7,921 bases of DNA from Acidobacteriota bacterium. GTDB lineage: Bacteria; Acidobacteriota; Terriglobia; Bryobacterales; Bryobacteraceae. Each line of letters starts with the position of its first letter. Positions within the stretch are counted from its first letter, which is position 1. Position numbers and translations under genes: made by a program. The DNA is taken from positions 1,154 through 9,074 of the forward strand of contig JAMCRM010000046.1 of the NCBI GenBank assembly GCA_023380575.1. The letters are read 5' to 3'. The notes below the pieces were generated by a model that did no database searches, was not told the DNA's origin, and saw only the letters and a list, made by a program, of their open reading frames with translations. Below are positions 6,455 through 7,921 of the stretch, one piece after another.

Positions 6455-7471
6455 ATGACCAGAAAACAGTTTGCCTTAAGCCTGTCGTTGGCTGGTGCGG
6501 CCGCCGCGGCGGTATACGGGTCGGTGTTGATCAACGGGGCCGGAGCGACGTTCCCGTATCCCATCTACTCGAAGTGGTTCAATGAATTCTCGAAACTGCA
6601 CCCGGGCGCACAGATCAATTATCAATCCATCGGCTCCGGTGGAGGCATCCGCCAGTTGAGTGAGGGCACCGTGGATTTCGGCGCCTCAGATATGCCGCTA
6701 ACCGACGAGTTGATGTCTAAGATGAAGGTGAGGCCGCTGCACTTCCCCACCGTACTGGGCGGCGTGGTGCCAACCTACAACGTACCGGGCATCAAAAGCG
6801 ATCTGCGCTTCACCCCGGAAGCCCTGGCGGGCATCTACTCCGGCAAGATCACGAAATGGAACGACCCGGTGCTGCGCAACGCCAATCCGGGCGCCGACCT
6901 TGGCGCGCACCAGATCATCGTCGTGCACCGCGCCGATGGCAGCGGCACCACCTTCGTGTGGACCGACTATCTCTCCAAGGTCAACCCGCAATGGAAGAGC
7001 AGCGTAGGCGCCGCAACCTCCGTACGCTGGCCGGTGGGGCTGGGCGCTAAAGGCAATGAGGGCGTGGCCGGGCTGGTCAAGCAGACAGCGTATTCGATCG
7101 GCTACGTGGAACTGATCTACGCCATTCAGAATCACCTTGGCTACGGGGTGGTCCAGAACGCGGCCGGCAATTTCGTAAAGGCCAATCTGAACAGCGTGAC
7201 GGAAGCGGCGGCCGGGGCCGCCCGCAACATGCCCGACGATTTCCGGGTTTCCATCACCAACGCGCCGGGCAAGAACGCCTATCCGATCTCCACATTCACG
7301 TGGCTGCTGGTCCCCGCCAAAATTGAAGATCCGGTGAAGAAGAAGAGCATCACGGACTTCCTGCGCTGGATGCTGGAGAGCGGCCAGAAATACAATGCCG
7401 CGCTGGGCTACGCGCCTTTGCCGCAGCAGGTGGTCGCCAAAGAGCTGCGCGCCATCGCGCTGGTGAAGTAA
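6455..7471 (+). CDS. pstS: Phosphate-binding periplasmic protein PstS
   Basis: This 338-residue protein is the high-affinity phosphate-binding component of the Pst ABC transporter. The signal peptide is MTRKQF followed by a hydrophobic run to about residue 25, with no lipobox cysteine, so it should be a soluble periplasmic protein. The ligand-binding elements of PstS are all present: ATFP at 31-34, GSGGG at 60-64 (Ser61), GASD at 76-79 (Asp79) and HRADGSGTTF at 158-167 (Arg159, Ser163, Gly164, Thr165). Other family blocks are YNVPG, the IYSGKITKWND segment, GNEGVAG, YSIGYVEL and FLRWML near the C-terminus. The length is normal for the family. It follows the porin gene by 13 bases with its own ribosome-binding site. 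No pstC, pstA, pstB or phoU follows; the next gene is an unrelated permease, so the membrane channel and ATPase must be encoded elsewhere in the genome. Confidence 0.96.
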   Translation: MTRKQFALSLSLAGAAAAAVYGSVLINGAGATFPYPIYSKWFNEFSKLHPGAQINYQSIGSGGGIRQLSEGTVDFGASDMPLTDELMSKMKVRPLHFPTVLGGVVPTYNVPGIKSDLRFTPEALAGIYSGKITKWNDPVLRNANPGADLGAHQIIVVHRADGSGTTFVWTDYLSKVNPQWKSSVGAATSVRWPVGLGAKGNEGVAGLVKQTAYSIGYVELIYAIQNHLGYGVVQNAAGNFVKANLNSVTEAAAGAARNMPDDFRVSITNAPGKNAYPISTFTWLLVPAKIEDPVKKKSITDFLRWMLESGQKYNAALGYAPLPQQVVAKELRAIALVK

Positions 7472-7481
7472 AAGGCCGGCA

Positions 7482-7499
7482 CTGTCCGGTTTCGGACAG
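7482..7499. promoter_or_regulatory. Upstream dyad 1: candidate enhancer-binding protein site
   Basis: CTGTCCG-GTTT-CGGACAG is a perfect inverted repeat with 7-bp arms. It starts 10 bases after the pstS stop and is not followed by a T-run, so it is unlikely to be an intrinsic terminator. Its position about 100 bp upstream of the sigma-54-like promoter at 7573-7588 is usual for an activator (UAS) site. Its identity as an operator is inferred. Confidence 0.5.
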
Positions 7500-7503
7500 C
7501 GCT

Positions 7504-7520
7504 CGTCCCACAAACGGACG
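7504..7520. promoter_or_regulatory. Upstream dyad 2: second, degenerate activator half-site pair
   Basis: CGTCC-N7-GGACG repeats the TCC/GGA dyad pattern of the first site with 5-bp arms. Its centre is about 21.5 bp (two helical turns) from that of the first dyad, so both sites face the same side of the DNA. Tandem dyads like this are common for NtrC-type activators. Confidence 0.35.
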
Positions 7521-7538
7521 GTCACGGAAACCCCGCCT

Positions 7539-7579
7539 CGGCCCAATCCCTTCTGATGCATGATGTTAGGATTGGGCCG
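7539..7579. repeat. 11-bp perfect inverted repeat with 19-base loop
   Basis: CGGCCCAATCC (7539-7549) pairs perfectly with GGATTGGGCCG (7569-7579); the 19-base loop contains ATGCAT. The bases after the stem are TGGTGTGCTC, not a T-run, so a rho-independent terminator for pstS is possible but weakly supported. The right arm overlaps the -24 region of the sigma-54-like promoter, which makes a regulatory dyad equally likely. Confidence 0.75.
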
Positions 7580-7588
7580 TGGTGTGCT
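7573..7588 (+). promoter_or_regulatory. Candidate sigma-54 (-24/-12) promoter of the second ADOP gene
   Basis: TGGGCCG-TGGT-GTGCT has the obligatory GG (7574-7575) and GC (7586-7587) exactly 10 bases apart. It matches most of the sigma-54 consensus TGGCACG-N4-TTGCW, differing at positions 4, 5 and the first T of the -12 block. Transcription would begin near 7598, just ahead of the GGAGG at 7601. Two dyads upstream at typical enhancer distance strengthen the call. Confidence 0.45.
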
Positions 7589-7600
7589 CTTCCCGCGGCC

Positions 7601-7605
7601 GGAGG
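7601..7605 (+). promoter_or_regulatory. Ribosome-binding site that defines a TTG start
   Basis: GGAGG lies 5 bases before TTG 7611. Together with the conserved ADOP N-terminal sequence that begins at this codon, it decides in favour of a TTG start. Confidence 0.85.
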
Positions 7606-7610
7606 TACGA

Positions 7611-7921
7611 TTGAAGACACTACTCGCCGATCTGCGATTTGCCTTCCGGATGTTCTCGAAGACGCCCGGGTTCGTCGCCGTTGCCGTGTTGACGATTGCC
7701 ATCGGGGTGGGCGCCACCACCTCGATGTTCAGCGTGATCTATAACGTCTTCATCGACCCCTATCCGTATCGGGACCCTGATCGGATCGTGTTCTTCCGAT
7801 CGATCGATTCGGAGGGGCACAGTCTTTTCGCTACCGCCACCTTCGACAAAATTCGCGAACTCCGTAAACGTGCGACGACCCTTGAAGATGTCGCTTTTGC
7901 CCGGCAAAAGACCATGGTCCT
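7611..7921 (+). CDS. Second ADOP/MacB-like permease, 3'-truncated by the window edge
   Basis: This open frame starts with TTG and is not interrupted before the window ends (103 codons plus two bases). The protein begins KTLLADLRFAFRMFSKTPGF, the conserved segment just before the first helix of FtsX/MacB-like permeases. Helix 1 follows at about 20-47 (VAVLTIAIGVGATTSMFSV), and then the start of the periplasmic domain with YPYRDPDRIVFF. The same segment appears in the permease at 2178-4733 (LADIRFAIRTLRRQPSF and ALGIGANAAIFS). Unlike that protein, this one has almost no cytoplasmic leader before helix 1. Only the first unit is visible, so a single-unit MacB-like permease is possible, but the sequence style favours a full double-unit ADOP. 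No ATPase gene is seen upstream. It is transcribed separately from pstS if the sigma-54-like promoter is real. Confidence 0.87.
   Translation, partial: MKTLLADLRFAFRMFSKTPGFVAVAVLTIAIGVGATTSMFSVIYNVFIDPYPYRDPDRIVFFRSIDSEGHSLFATATFDKIRELRKRATTLEDVAFARQKTMV

Noticed and set aside
5392..6564. A 390-codon - strand frame opposite the porin gene and the start of pstS, and a 340-codon one opposite pstS (6698-7720)
   Set aside because: Both are mirror frames of well-supported + strand genes and show no domain, no ribosome-binding site and no promoter.
7482..7499. The stem-loop after pstS as an intrinsic terminator
   Set aside because: The 7-bp stem is followed by CGCTCGTCCC and no T-run; a regulatory dyad fits better.
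1..7921. tRNA, rRNA, CRISPR arrays, insertion sequences
   Set aside because: Read-through of the window showed no cloverleaf-like or rRNA sequence, no spaced direct repeats beyond the single 37-bp duplication, and no transposase-like protein.

Overview
The window reads as a GC-rich chromosomal segment of an Acidobacteriota bacterium, probably a relative of Candidatus Solibacter / Bryobacter. The main reason is a PadR-type regulator directly followed by a very large double-FtsX permease with no ATPase (the ADOP family, acidobacterial duplicated orphan permease), plus the start of a second ADOP gene at the right edge. All genes lie on the + strand. The lineage is inferred from these family signatures, not from a search.

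Layout. 1-339 is the 3' part of a thiol peroxidase (tpx) with both catalytic cysteines. 459-1694 is a MurJ/MviN-like flippase of the MOP superfamily with a problematic 5' end and no last two transmembrane helices. 1713-1751 holds a good promoter whose -10 lies inside a perfect 17-bp palindrome ending at the start codon of padR (1752-2084). padR shares one base (TAATG) with the original start of the ADOP gene. The 5' end of that gene was broken by a 37-bp-period tandem duplication (2095-2163), which shifts the frame, and by a C-to-A change that creates a stop. The rest of the permease is intact from ATG 2178 to 4733. 4846-6441 encodes a DcaP-like outer-membrane porin with a coiled-coil stalk. 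Thirteen bases later comes pstS (6455-7471), a periplasmic phosphate-binding protein; pstC, pstA and pstB do not follow. 7472-7610 is a dense regulatory stretch with two tandem TGTCC/GGACA-type dyads, an 11-bp inverted repeat, a GG-N10-GC sigma-54-like promoter and a GGAGG ribosome-binding site. It leads into a second ADOP gene that starts with TTG at 7611 and runs off the window.

How the parts may work together. Porin and PstS look like one transcription unit that brings phosphate through the outer membrane and captures it in the periplasm; the inner-membrane channel must be encoded elsewhere. PadR probably represses its own promoter and therefore the first ADOP gene. The second ADOP gene seems to have a different control, an enhancer-type sigma-54 promoter. 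The points most worth a second look are the duplication-disrupted ADOP start and the 7482-7605 control region.
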